64,000 nucleotides of DNA, taken from assembly GCA_016647705.1 (NCBI GenBank), contig CM028335.1:14157905-14221904 (forward strand). The letters are read 5' to 3'. This stretch comes from Eucommia ulmoides (lineage: Eukaryota; Streptophyta; Magnoliopsida; Garryales; Eucommiaceae). Below, in pieces: positions 11,629 through 22,868 of the stretch (position 1 is the first letter of the stretch; the number at the start of each line of letters is the position of its first letter). The notes below the pieces were generated by a model. That model did not search any database, was not told the DNA's origin, and was given only the letters and a program-made list of their open reading frames with translations. The translations under genes were made by a program, and so were the position numbers.

Positions 11629-12631
11629 GGTGGCGTTTGGTTAGGCCCTGTTTTTGGTAACCGTTTCTATCCCAGAAATTCCATCCCATTCCTAGATTTT
11701 TGTGATTTCTATTTGGGAATAGCGTTTGATAATTTTTGTTCCCGTTCTCATTTGAGAATTGTACCCACTTTTTTCTTAAGAAATGAGAAACAAAAAAAAG
11801 TTGTTTCTCATTATTTCCATCCTATTCCCAAAATCACTGCCACTGTTCATCCGCCGGCTGACCATTGTCCGCCGCCGCCGGTCATCTTCGGCATCGCCGG
11901 CCGCCCACCGTCCAACAACTTCCGGTGCCGCCTGTCGGCCGCCGGCTGTCCGGCCACTGTCACCCACCCGCCAGTCACCGTCCGGCAGCCGCCGCGGCCA
12001 CCGTCCGGCCAAAACAAAAAAAAAAAAAAAAAATTCTCGAAACAAAAAAAAATGGTTTTGGGATAAAATCGTTACCAAACGCGATTTTGTTCTCAAAATA
12101 AAAAAAAAAAATTATCGTTACCAAACGCGATTCTACTCCTAAGAAGGAAACAAAATTCTTATCCCATCTCACTGCTGGGATAGGAACAGAAACAGTTACC
12201 AAACGCCACCGTAGTGTTTCTGTTTCTACTTCCTATAAACTGGGATAGGACAGAATGAGAATTGTGTTTGAGTTCTAGAGTATTCCGGAAATAGAAACAT
12301 GTTTGGTAATGACCATTATCCTAAAATTGTATCTTTTAATTATGATAAAAGGAACAAGAAACACGTTTTTGGTTTTTTTTCTTCAAATGTATGGTGGCCG
12401 GCTTGGTGTTGGTGGCGGGTGGTGGCGGCGGCGGCTGGGGGATGGAGGTCGGTGGCAAGATGGTAGTGAGAATAGTTTTATGGGAGTGAATAGGAATCAT
12501 CATTTTTTTCTTTCTCAAATTCTTAAGGAATTCAGGAAACATGTTTACCAAACGCGTTTCCATACATTAATCCAAAAATTTTGAGAGTTGGAATAGGAAT
12601 CAGGGAACAGAAACAATAACCAAACGGGGTG
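11629..12631. mobile_element. Outer PIF/Harbinger-like element in LDAH intron 4, carrying a nested element
   Basis: The left terminus GGTGGCGTTTGGTTA follows TTA; the right end, in reverse complement, reads CACCCCGTTTGGTTATTG. When the inner element (11644-12210) and one copy of its target are removed, the left end reads GGTGGCGTTTGGTTAGTGTTTC, matching the right end well. The right-hand target duplication is degenerate. No transposase is encoded. A GGTGGCGG-rich segment lies near 12400-12450. Confidence 0.6.
11644..12210. mobile_element. Inner PIF/Harbinger-like MITE (567 bp) nested in the first
   Basis: Termini are GGCCCTGTTTTTGGTAACCG on the left and, reverse-complemented, GGTGGCGTTTGGTAACTG on the right, with similar subterminal TTTCTATCCC and TTCCTATCCC. 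Flanks are TTA (11641-11643) and GTA (12211-12213), a 3-bp target with one change. The middle (11850-12010) is strikingly GC-rich (CCGCCGCCGGTC) next to long A runs. Proline-rich open frames here are by-products of this composition. Confidence 0.65.
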
Positions 12632-12829
12632 TTTCTATTCTTTTCTTTCTGCTCCCAGAAAAACTTGGAAAAGAAAAAAAATAGAAATTTGGAAAGAAAA
12701 ATAAAATGTGTTTCTGTTTTGTCCCAGTGCATCTGCTCCATTTTGTTGCAATTAATAAATAATTATCCATAAATATGGCGAGCTTATTTTGGGTTTTTAT
12801 TTTGATTTCATTTAAGTGTTGATCAACAG

Positions 12830-12858
12830 GCATCGGACATATGTCTCTAACAAGAAAG
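12830..12858 (+). pseudogene. LDAH: LDAH-like exon 5, first part
   Basis: After the acceptor AACAG the reading is GIGHMSLTRK, joining in frame to exon 4 (SVT-G). The family continues with a Trp-Glu-x-Gly-Arg-Leu stretch; that stretch is found only at 29138, 16.3 kb downstream. The break right after this short block means either a lost splice donor (AAGTACTC here) or insertion of the copia-containing block into the exon. Confidence 0.75.
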
Positions 12859-13218
12859 TACTCTTACATGTAACTATTTTTTAGTGTATTTCTTAGTTAT
12901 CTGTAACTATTTTTTCTAGTGTATCTTTTAGTTAAATTTTTTAAGTGTATTTTTATTTACATTTTAGTATATTTTTTAGGTACATTCATGTAATTTTTTG
13001 GTGATTGAAAATCAAAAAATTAGTTGAATGTAACTTAAAAATATAACTAGGAAGTGTATTAAAGAAAATGTTATTAAAAGATTAGTTGAATGTAATTAAA
13101 AAAAAATTCAGTGACTAGTGATAAGAGTTTTGGTGAACGGTGGTGGCTGAAACTTGACTCCCGGAATATGGTGGCCGGCGGCAGTGGGGCGTCGGTTGGC
13201 GACGCAAGCCTAATTAGA
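12859..13218. other. AT-rich noncoding stretch
   Basis: It contains repeated TGTAACTATTTTTT and AGTGTATTTTT motifs (12870-12980) and no coding signal. It lies between the broken LDAH exon 5 and the copia LTR. Confidence 0.4.
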
Positions 13219-13488
13219 ATGTTAATATTTTCATGAACTCTAATAGATGGGACTAAAATTAAAGTAATTATTTAATTCATTTATTTTATTTTATTAATTT
13301 GTCATTATTAGGACCTCTCACTTATTAAATCTTTATGATTCTAGCATCTCTTTATTATAATCAATTACAATTATTTTAGGCTTAAATTGAGGCAATAGTT
13401 TAGGAGCAATCACTATAATCATTTTTGTGTATAGTGTATAAATTGGAGTATTCTCATTGTAGAAAGACATTAAAATTTGATTATCTGG
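13219..13488 (+). mobile_element. Probable 5' LTR of copia element 2
   Basis: The block starts TGTTAATATTTT and ends before GGCATGGTATTAGC, which resembles the initiator-Met tRNA primer site (TGGTATCAGAGC) usual for copia elements. A TATA-like GTATAAATTGG lies at 13434-13445. About 270 bp is a usual length for such LTRs. A matching 3' LTR was not found, so the boundaries are inferred. Confidence 0.4.
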
Positions 13489-13529
13489 CATGGTATTAGC
13501 TTAATGATCCTCTCTTCTCCGTCAACTTG

Positions 13530-14093
13530 ACAATGGTGATTAACTACCAATAACTTATACGGGTAACATGACCCTACCACTTGGCTGCTCTTCGTTTCTT
13601 CTTAATAATGTCTATGTCGTTCATTCGATGCATAAAAATTTACTCTCCATTGCTCAATTTTGCACTGATAATCATGTTCTTTGTGTTTTTGATGCACACT
13701 ACTTCTATATTTTTATCTCACTTTTGGTTCTCTCCTTTATTAGGGCCTATGTAAGGATGATATTTACAAGTTACCTGCAATCTTTCCCCACCTACACGCT
13801 TTATCTCCCTTGGTCTACTCATCCACTCTTTGGCACAATCGCATGGGTCATTAATCTAATAAAGTCATGTCTTACTTGGGTTCTAATTCTCCTTTTAAAT
13901 TTAAATCTTCCTTCTGTTCGGGGTGTGCTTTGGGTAAATTCACACATCTCCCATTTCCCAGTTCTCATGAAATAAAAACTTCTTTTCCTTTTACTTTAAT
14001 TCACTCTAATGTATTGCAATCTCTTGTGCTTTCTGTCTCTAGTTATAAATACCATGTGTTGTTCACTGATAACTATATTCGCTTTACTTGGCT
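13530..14093 (+). pseudogene. Copia element 2: protease end, GAG-pre-integrase and start of integrase
   Basis: Gag and most of protease are deleted; reading begins at PITYTGNMTLPL, then VHSMHKNLLSIAQF, LWHNRMGH (13828-13852), and in another frame CSGCALGKFTHLPFPSS and HSNVLQSLVLS...HVLFTDNYIRFTWL. These are the H-H-C-C zinc region and the first part of the integrase core. At least one frameshift and one stop are present. The integrase stops at 14093 because the LTR array was inserted there; it resumes at 24654. Confidence 0.8.
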
Positions 14094-15744
14094 TGTAAGA
14101 CACGATTTTTATATGTGTATATTTTTATTTGTATTTTTATAACATTTGAAAAAAATATTTGGTTTTAATGTGTTAATTAAAGTTTTAATTTAATTTTTTT
14201 TTTGCATTAATATGTTAATTTTAATTTGACTTTAAAAGTTTTGGGGTTAATAAATAATTTAAGAATTACTTGTAAGAGTTTTAGGGTTGAATAAATATTT
14301 ATAATATTGTTATGGGGTCATATATATATAATTAAGATAAAAAATATCCATCCATTCTTATCCCTAACCTAGAATTGACAAAAACTATTAACAAAAACTT
14401 TAAAAAAAGAAAAAAAAAAAGAAAAAAAAAGGGAAGGCGGTGGAAGATCATTAAATGTGTGTGTATATATATATGCTAAACATATATAAATGGGTTTGAG
14501 AAAAAAATAGTTGGTTTATATTTATAGATAGATATATTTAATTTAAAGTAAAAATTATAAATTTTATTAAAATGATAATTTTTTGTATTTCGTTCACTAA
14601 TAAATATTATTAACAGTTATAATATTTTTATATAGTTAATACTGATTTAAGAATTAGGGCGTCTAATAAATTCCGTATAATTAAGAAAATTTAGGAATGG
14701 AAAAAATTGCATTTTAATATTATGCATTTCACGCATTGCATGTCATATTAGTTTATTTAAATAAATTATTAGTTTATGTCCTATTGTTGTTAGGTTTACA
14801 GGCGACGCTGACTACGACAGTATTTTAACAATAACCAATTGGTAACACAAATATCGAGGTGAGTGTACCGTCTTCTATGTAAATTGCCCAATTATATTTT
14901 CGTACAAAAATGTGAAAATAAAAGGTTTATTAAAATTAATTATTTTACACCGTTAAATGGATCAAGTAAATGGTTAAATGTGGAATGTGGTTTTTATTAT
15001 TATACCTATATGCCATAGTGTAATCCCGACAGAAGGGCATGTCCTGCGGGATATTGTTGGTCCTAACATGAGGGTATGTTCTGTAGGACATTGTGTTATA
15101 ACCTGACAGGAGGGCAAGTCCTGCAGGTGGTGGTGGTTGTCGTCGTTGTTGTTGACGATGATGGTTATCATCATGATATAGTGGTTTATACCACGTGTTG
15201 ACTCCTACCATAGGAGATATTGAATGATCCTGACACTGATGACAACCTTAGATTGCACAGTTATATAGGTTACGGTACCGTTATAACTCCCGATCGTGAA
15301 GTAAAACGATCCTATGACTTGTAGAGAAATATGTTTTTGGTATTTTATTGTATAAGAGTGATTTGATTGGTTGATTTATATTCAATTTCTATTCGTTTAT
15401 GATATTTGTGAATTTCGATACTATTCAGTGCAATTATATTATGTTTTGGAAAATATCACTGTGGCTATATTCTGTATTGGAAAATGGATTCTGACATATA
15501 TATTTGATCAATTAATTGTTTTTATTTTATGAAGATAGTACACCGATAATATATTTTGTCACAAGTACTCCAGTTAGAGACGGGTCCACTACTGGTGTTA
15601 GATAGAGTCAGAGAGTGGTTATTATTTTTATTATAGTAGTGCAGCGGAAGCGTGGTAATGGAGTGGTTTGTCTTTTATCTCTATTTTTCCGTAAAAATAA
15701 AATGGAGAAATTGAGTGGTGGTTCTAGGAAATCGAGTCATTACA
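14094..15744 (+). repeat. LTR 1 of the array
   Basis: Starts TGTAAGACACGATTTTTA and ends GTCATTACA. It contains three spaced copies of a motif like GACAGGAGGGCATGTCCTGC (15027-15127), a GGTTACGGTACCGTTATAAC block at 15267-15286, and GAGTGTACCGTCTTC near 14862. The hAT element is inserted one base after its end. Confidence 0.85.
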
Positions 15745-15745
15745 G

Positions 15746-16558
15746 CAGGGTTTTAAATATCGGCCGTTACATACCGTAACGGCCGATTTGTACTGGAAAA
15801 TGGGTAGGCCGATACCGATACACGGCCGATTCCGGCATCTAGGGCTGAATCGCACCGTATCGGGCCGTTAACGGCCGTTACGGAGACCGTAACGGCCGTT
15901 ACAGTCTGTAAAGAACAAATTCTTCACTGACCAACCGACCGACTCGCTGATTTCGCGCACACTTTTCAGATTTCTTCCACGTTCAAAGATTCTTCATATA
16001 ATTGAGGAAGGAGGAGAAAAAACTAGTAGAAGATAACCAAACACTTACCGATTAGACCGTATCCATCCAAAGAGCTCGTCAAACGTTGAGGATTTCGTCG
16101 TGGTTCGCCAATCCCTAACAGAAACAGCTCAACGCCGCCGAACGTAGCTCTCGCGTCGCCGGCGACGTCTCCTCTCCTTCGCGTTGCAGCTCGTCGCCGT
16201 CGCCGTCTCGCCTCCGCTTCGGTCTCGCCTCCGTTCCGTTTGTCTCTCTCTCTCTCTCTCTTTCCATTCGGGTGTTAGGGATTTCAGGATTTGGGCGTGT
16301 TTGATTTAGGCTCTTTGGCTGAAATCAATTTAGTATTTTAGTCATTAAAATTATTTATAAATTATAATTTAGAAATAATTAAGGGGTTTAAAAATATTTT
16401 TTGTTTACAATTTAGTCCTAAAATTGTTAATTAACTTGTTTACAATTACAATTTAGTTCTAAAATTGTTAATTAGTTTTTTTACAATTACAATTTAGTCC
16501 TAAAATTTTTTAACTTATATTTTTGTAGCAAATTTTTTTTTTGTCATTATTATTTATC

Positions 16559-16594
<36 letters not shown>

Positions 16595-19500
16595 GGTTAA
16601 TGTAGTGTTAATTAGTTTCAATTATAATTTTAGTAAATAGTATGAATTAAATTTGTGCATGTAAATTGCAGAAAATTAAAATTTAACAATGTCGGGTGAA
16701 GAAGGAGCACATCCTCCTAGTGATGATATTGGATGGAAATTCGGGATTCCTATTAGTGGTTCTAGACACAAATTAAAATGTAAATTTTGTGGTAGAGAGA
16801 TAAATGGTGGAATAACTAGATTGAAGCAACACTTGGCGGCTAAAAAGGGTCAAGTAGCTCCATGCCAAAGTGTTAGTGCCGATGTTAGAACGCTTATGAT
16901 GAAACATCTTGAAGGTAACTTGGTAAAAAAATGGATAAAAGAAAACAAAGAGAAGAAGTGATTGAACAAATTCGAGCTTCTCAACGTGATCAAGATAATC
17001 CTTACAATTTGAGTGATGATGATAACTCGGATGATCCGGATATGGCTTATGCACGAAAAGAAAGTATGAGGTTGCATAGAGAAGAAGAAGATAGGGAGAG
17101 ATATAGGAGGGATGCAGGCAACCGATATGAGACCGGGAGTAATAGCGGGGTTGGTGAAAGCACCAGACGGGGAAGCACTACTACTCGCATTGCTAATATG
17201 TTTCGACAATCTTCTACTGTCCGTGAATCGAGTTCGAAAAAAACTTGGATTGATTCGTCTTTACCTGAAGCACGGTTGACCAAGATTGATGTTGATCTAC
17301 ACCGTAGCAAAGCCCCCAAACAACAAAAGATCTCAACAAGGGTAATAAAAGGGTTGAGGAAAAAATTAGGGGTCGCAGTTAGTCAATTTTGTGTTATACA
17401 CACGTTTGCCAACAAACGTTGTTAATTCGCCATGGCTTGAGCCAATGTTGGATGTTGCAAGGGAGGTTGGAAAAGGAGTGAAAGTCCCTACTCCTTACGA
17501 GGTGACTGAAGTTTTCTTACCTAGAGAATATGAAGAATTGAGAAAGTGGATCGAATCTCATAAACCAAGTTGGGAGGAGAGGGGCGTTACGATCACGTGT
17601 GATGGATAGAGCGGACCTACTCGGAAGCACATTATCAATTTTTTGATTTATAGTAATCGGGGGACTGTTTTTCATAAATCAGTGGATGCCACCGATGTTG
17701 TTAGCAGAACTGCCAATTATTATTTCGGGCTTATGGACAAGGTGGTAGATAAAATTGGTGAAAAATATATTGTCCAAATCATCACTGATAATGAGCCTGC
17801 AATAAAAGCGGCGGGGAAAAAACTTATGTTAAAAAGACCAAATTTATATTGAACAGGTTGTGCTGCACATTGCCTTGATTTGATATTGAAAGATATTGGA
17901 GAGAAAACAAATGTGCTGAAAGTCTTGGATGATGCAAGAAGAATATCACGCTTCATTTATAACTCTAGTTGGGTTATTGATTTTATGAAGAGATTTACTG
18001 AAGGAAAAGAGTTATTACGCCCCGGGATCACACGTTTTGCCACTAATTTCATTATGCTGGAAAACATTGTAAGGTATAAGAATGCCTTACAAAATATGTT
18101 TAATTGTGATGAGTGGAAAAGCAAAAGATGGGCAAAGGAGGACTGTGGAAAAAAAGTTAGAAAAATTGTGAACGACAATGGTTTTTGGATAAAAGCTGCA
18201 GAAATTTTAAAAGTTCAAGAACCATTGGTGAGGGTGCTTAGGCTTGTTGATGGAGATGAGAAGCCTACAATGGGATTTGTCTATGAAGCTATGGACAAAG
18301 CGAAGATGGCCATTGAAAAAAATTGTCGTTACTACAAAAAATATTGGAAAATAATCGACAAAAGATGGCAATTCCAATTACACCATGATTTGCATGCGGC
18401 TGTTAAGTAATTGACTAATTGTAAATTCAATTTTAAAAACTCCTGTTACTTGTTAGAATTAAACTTCCTTTAACAAAATGTGCTTTTTGTTTTGAATTCA
18501 TGTAGGTTATTTTTTAAATCCTCAATTTCAATATGGTGGTAAACTTTCTGACCATAGAGAGGTAATGGAGGGAGTTCAAAAAGTGATTCAAAGATTGGAG
18601 CCGAATATTGATAAACAAATTCAAGCTATTAATAAAGTTAGTTTTTTTTTTTTTTTTTTTAAGTAACAACTAGCGACTAACAAGTTACTAAGTTTTATAT
18701 GTTTTATTTGTGGGTTTTTGATTTGTTACGTTCTAAATATAGATTATGATGTTTCGTGATAAAGAACATTCTTTCGGGACAGTATTGGCTCAAAAAGCAG
18801 TAACACGCACAAATCCAGGTAATACAATGAACAATTAACTATTAATATAAGAATCTCAATTTTCGTATCGTTTTAATTCATATTGTTTCTACAGCTGAAT
18901 GGTGGATCCACTTTGGTGCATCTGCCCCTGAACTTCAAGAGATTGCAGTTAAAGTGTTGAGCCAAACAACATCGTCTTCTAATTGCGAGCGTAATTGGAG
19001 CACATTCAGCTTGATACATACAAAGACGAGAAATCGTCTAAAGTATCAAAAACTGAATAAACTTGTTTACGTGGCTTATAATATGAGGTTGAAAATTAGA
19101 CATGCTACGAGATTAAGCCAAAGTGAAATTGAAGACAACTTCAACCCTATAAACTTGGATTATATCTTTGAAGAAGATGATCCACTATCTCCATGGTTTC
19201 AAGAGAGAGAAGAACCATTGTTAGATGATCAGGATAACTCCAGATGGTTAGACGTAAGCAATGATGAGGTCGCTACTTCCAGTAGCCAAGCACCTCGACG
19301 TTGGCAAAGTGATAGTCCATCTGGAGATGGAAGTGATACTGATAGTGGTCGTGGTTTGAGCCCACCTAGTGGAGAGTCTAGTGGTGATGATGGTGGAGGT
19401 GGAGGTGGAGGAGACACTAGACAATCGCCGTATCATGGAGAGTTAGGAATGGCTGGATTTGCAGACAATGTCGAACGTGGGGATATTAGTGAGCCACGAA

Positions 19501-20408
19501 GGCATTCTGTTTCTAGTGCAATTGGATCATCAAGAAGAAGACCAAACCCACAATCCTCAAATTCCGAAGAATATGATGACATGGAAAACCGCTTTGGTAT
19601 GCTTGGAGTTGGAGGATACGGATATGGATATCAAGGGGATAATTATCATCAGTGGCCTCAACCACAACCATATCCTTACCCTTATTATCCCTCTTCGGAA
19701 TATGTTTCGGCGCCACATTATGTGGGTATGGGTCCTTTAGGATGCCCACAACCTCCTACTATTGGATACTCATATCCACCACCACCTTCTTACCAATACG
19801 GTGTCCCTTCTCCACATCAAGAGAGTTCGAGTTATACTTTCGGTCACTGCGAAGAAAGAGCAGAATCTAGCGGTACCGGTGGTAGTGGCCCTAGCAACAC
19901 CATTTATGATCATTGCACCTTTAACTACTTTGGTGGTTATGGTGCTGCACAACAAAATCAGAGTGGTGATTATGCCGATGCCGACTATAAAGAGCCTGCG
20001 TGCAATTCGTTTTGGTATTGATAATTTTATATGATTGTATTGTTTTTGTAATATGATGTACAAGTACAATTTACTCTTTTATTATATTTGTGTAATATAT
20101 TTTTATTAAGTATTGTGTGCATCATCTTATTCTTTTAAGATTGTTAAGTACGATGATTTTTCGTATTTTTTATGTCTTTATTGTGCTGTATATAACCTTA
20201 AAATGTCATAAGATCTATTATAATGTGTTTATTAAAGGTTAAATGAGTGAAACAATTATTCTTATTGAGTTTTTGAGGATGTTCTAGTGATTTTAAAAAA
20301 TTCACGACCGTTACGGCCAATTCTCGTTACGGACAGGCCGATACTCCCGATACCGTTACACCGCGACCGTTACCGTTACGTAACCCGATACCGCAATTTA
20401 AAATCTTG
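15746..20408 (+). mobile_element. Complete hAT-superfamily transposon (4663 bp)
   Basis: An exact 8-bp target duplication, CATTACAG, flanks it at 15738-15745 and 20409-20416. The terminal inverted repeats are CAGGGTTTTAAATATCGG on the left and, in reverse complement on the right, CAAGATTTTAAATTGCGG. Both subterminal regions (15762-15905 and 20305-20400) are dense in CCGTTAC/GTAACGG repeats, as expected of transposase-binding regions in hAT elements. The element encodes a four-exon transposase (16689-20021) that is interrupted by frameshifts and stops. It landed exactly at the LTR/primer-site junction of the array. Confidence 0.93.
16689..20021 (+). pseudogene. hAT transposase gene, inactivated (BED finger, DUF659, dimerisation domain)
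   Basis: Exon 1 (16689-18402) gives a BED zinc finger (CKFCGREINGGITRLKQHL), a charged linker, the DUF659/RNase H-like core (LPTNVVNSPWLEPMLDVA, ITDNEPAIKAAG, AAHCLDLILKDI) and the insertion region. Exon 2 is 18506-18636 (YFLNPQFQYGGKL), exon 3 18743-18818, exon 4 18895-20021 with the hAT C-terminal dimerisation domain (SSNCERNWSTFSLIHTKTRN) and a Gly/Tyr/Pro-rich tail of about 250 residues. Damage: one A missing in an A-run near 16925, one extra T near 17384, Trp to TAG at 17607 and Trp to TGA at 17850, and the exon 1 donor GT changed to TT at 18403. The reading is otherwise well preserved, so inactivation looks recent. The two homopolymer shifts could also be assembly errors; the stops and the donor change are less easily so. 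Confidence 0.92.
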
Positions 20409-20416
20409 CATTACAG

Positions 20417-20731
20417 TTGGTATCAGAGTTTAGGTTATAGGTTCTGTAGACTCAGTGTTAGAGTATTATGTTAGTAGTGGACCATTGGATAGGTCGTTGA
20501 GTTATGAGGTTGGTTTAAAAAGTAAGTTTGGAGTCAATTTCTCTAACTAGAGGGTAGTGCATATGCATCCAACACTACATTATATTCATTGTTGTGTATA
20601 TTACTTTATTGGTGGGTAATATGTAATATTGTTGACAATACATGCATTATTGTTCATAGGAGTAAATAACCATACTTATTTATGTAAGGTAATTGAATTT
20701 CAGGAGGAAATTTCTTTTAGGGGGGAATAAT
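20417..20731 (+). repeat. Internal region 1 of the LTR array
   Basis: Begins with primer site TGGTATCAGAGT (last base changed from C) at 20418 and ends with polypurine tract TTTTAGGGGGGAATAAT. It is about 80-90 percent alike by eye to internal region 2 and has no coding capacity. Confidence 0.85.
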
Positions 20732-22175
20732 TGTAAGACCCGATTTTTATATTTGTATATTTTTATTTGTATATTTATAACATTTGAAAAAATATTTGAG
20801 TTTAATGTGTTAGTTAAAGATTTAATTTAAATTTTTTTGGGATTAATATGTTAATTTTAATTTAACTTTAAAAGTTTTGGGGTTAATATGTAATTTAAGA
20901 ATTACTTGTAAGAGTTGTAGAGTTGAATAAATATTTATAATATTGTCATGGTAAAAAATATTAACAAAAACTTAGAATTGACAGCAGATATTAACAAAAA
21001 CTTAAAAAAAAAAAAAAAAAAAAAAGGGAAGGCGGTGGAAGATCATTGTAAAAAGTAGTTGGTTTATATTTATAGATAGATATATTTAATTTGTGAAGAA
21101 TTTAATTTAAAGTAAAAATTATAAATTTTATTAAAATGATAATTCTTTGTATTTCGTTGACTAATAAATATTATTAACAATTATAATATTTTTGTATAGT
21201 TAATATTGATTTAAGAAGTGAGGCATCTAATAAATTCCGTATAATTAAGGAAATTTGGGAATGTGAAAAATTGCATTTTTAATATTATGCATTTCACATA
21301 TTGCATGTCATATTATATTACTTGGATAAATTATTAGTTTAGGCTCTGTTATTGTTAGGTTTACAAGTGACGCTGACTACGGTAATATTTTAACGATAAC
21401 CTATTGGCAACACAAATATCGAGGTGAGTGTACTGTCTTCTATGTAAATTGTCCAATTATATTTTCGTACAAAAATATGAAAAGAAAAGATTTATTAATA
21501 TTGATTATTTTATAACGTTAAATGGTTCAAGTAAATGGTTAAATGTGGAAAATAGTTTTTTTTATTATACTTATATGCCATAGTGTGATTCCGACAGGAG
21601 GGCATGTCCTGCGGGATGTTGTTGGTCCTAATAGGAGGCCATGTCCTGTAGGACGTTGTGTTGTAACCTGACAGGAGAGCAAGTCCTGCAGGTGGTTGTT
21701 GTTGTTGTTGTTGACGATGATGATTATCATCACGATATAGTGGTTTATACCATGTGTTGACTCCTATCATTGAAGATATTGAATGTCCCTGACACTGATG
21801 GCAACCTTAGATTACATAGTTGTATAGGTTACGGTACCGTTATAACTCTCGATCGTGAGGTGAAATAATCCTATGGCTTAAAAATATCACTATGGTTATA
21901 TTCTGTTTTGGAAAACGGATTTTGACATATGTACTTGATCTATAAATTGTTTTTATATTATGAAGACAGTACACTGATAAAATATTTTGTCTCAGGTACT
22001 CTATTTAAAGACGGGTCCACTACTGGCGTTAAATAGAGTCAGAGAGTAGTTATTATTTTTATCATAGTTGTGCAACTGAAGCGTGGTAGTGAAGTGGTTT
22101 GTCTTTTATTTCTATTTATCTGTAAAAATAAAATGGAGAAACCGAGTGGTGGCCTTGGAAAATCGAATCGTTACA
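20732..22175 (+). repeat. LTR 2 of the array (1444 bp)
   Basis: Starts TGTAAGACCCGATTTTTA and ends GAATCGTTACA. Relative to LTR 1 and LTR 3 it lacks sequence around 21050 and around 21885. The triple GGAGGGCATGTCCTGC-like repeat is at about 21590-21695. Confidence 0.88.
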
Positions 22176-22487
22176 GTTGGTATCAGAGCTTAGGTTATAA
22201 TTTCTGTAGACTTAGTGTTAGAGTGTTGTATTAGTAATGGACCATAGGATATGTCGTTGAGTTATGAGGTTGGTTTGAAACGTAAGTTTGGAGTCAATTT
22301 CTCTAACTAGAGGGTAGTGCATATGCATCTAGCACTATATTATATTAATTGTTGTGCTTGTTACTTTATTAGTAGGTAATATGTAATATTGTTGACGATA
22401 CATGCATCATTGTTCATAGGAGTAAATAACCACATTTATTTAAGGTAATTGAATTTTAGGACGAAATTCTTTTTAAGGGGGAAGGAT
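22176..22487 (+). repeat. Internal region 2 of the LTR array (312 bp)
   Basis: Primer site TGGTATCAGAGC is perfect at 22178-22189; the region ends GAATTTTAGGACGAAATTC and the polypurine tract. The GGACGAAATTC phrase is typical of the 3' end of gypsy internal regions (family memory). Noncoding. Confidence 0.88.
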
Positions 22488-22834
22488 TGTAAAACCCGAT
22501 TTTTATATGTGTATATTTTTATTTGTATATTTATAACATTTGAAAAAAATATTTAGGTTTAATGTGTTAATTAAAGTTTTAATTTAATTTTTTTTGGGAT
22601 TAATATGTTAATTTTAATTTGACTTTAAAAATTTTGGGGTTAATATGTAATTTAAGAATTACTTGGAAGAGTTTTAGGGTCGAATAAGTATCTATAATAT
22701 TTTCATGGGGTTATATACAATTAAGATAAAATATCCATCCATTCTTATCCATAACCTAGAATTTACAAAAACTATTAACAAAAACTAAAAAACAAAAAAA
22801 AAAAAAAAAAGGAGGGCGGTGGAAGATCATTGAA

Positions 22835-22868
<34 letters not shown>

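Noticed and set aside
11614..12142. Proline- and arginine-rich open frames of up to 150 codons
   Set aside because: They arise from the GC island of the nested MITE and run across the MITE termini.
15027..15130. Three spaced repeats in each array LTR as a CRISPR-like array
   Set aside because: Only three diverged copies with unequal spacing, inside plant LTRs; no cas genes.
19229..20069. Overlapping open frames on both strands
   Set aside because: Shadows of the low-complexity C-terminal tail of the hAT transposase exon 4.
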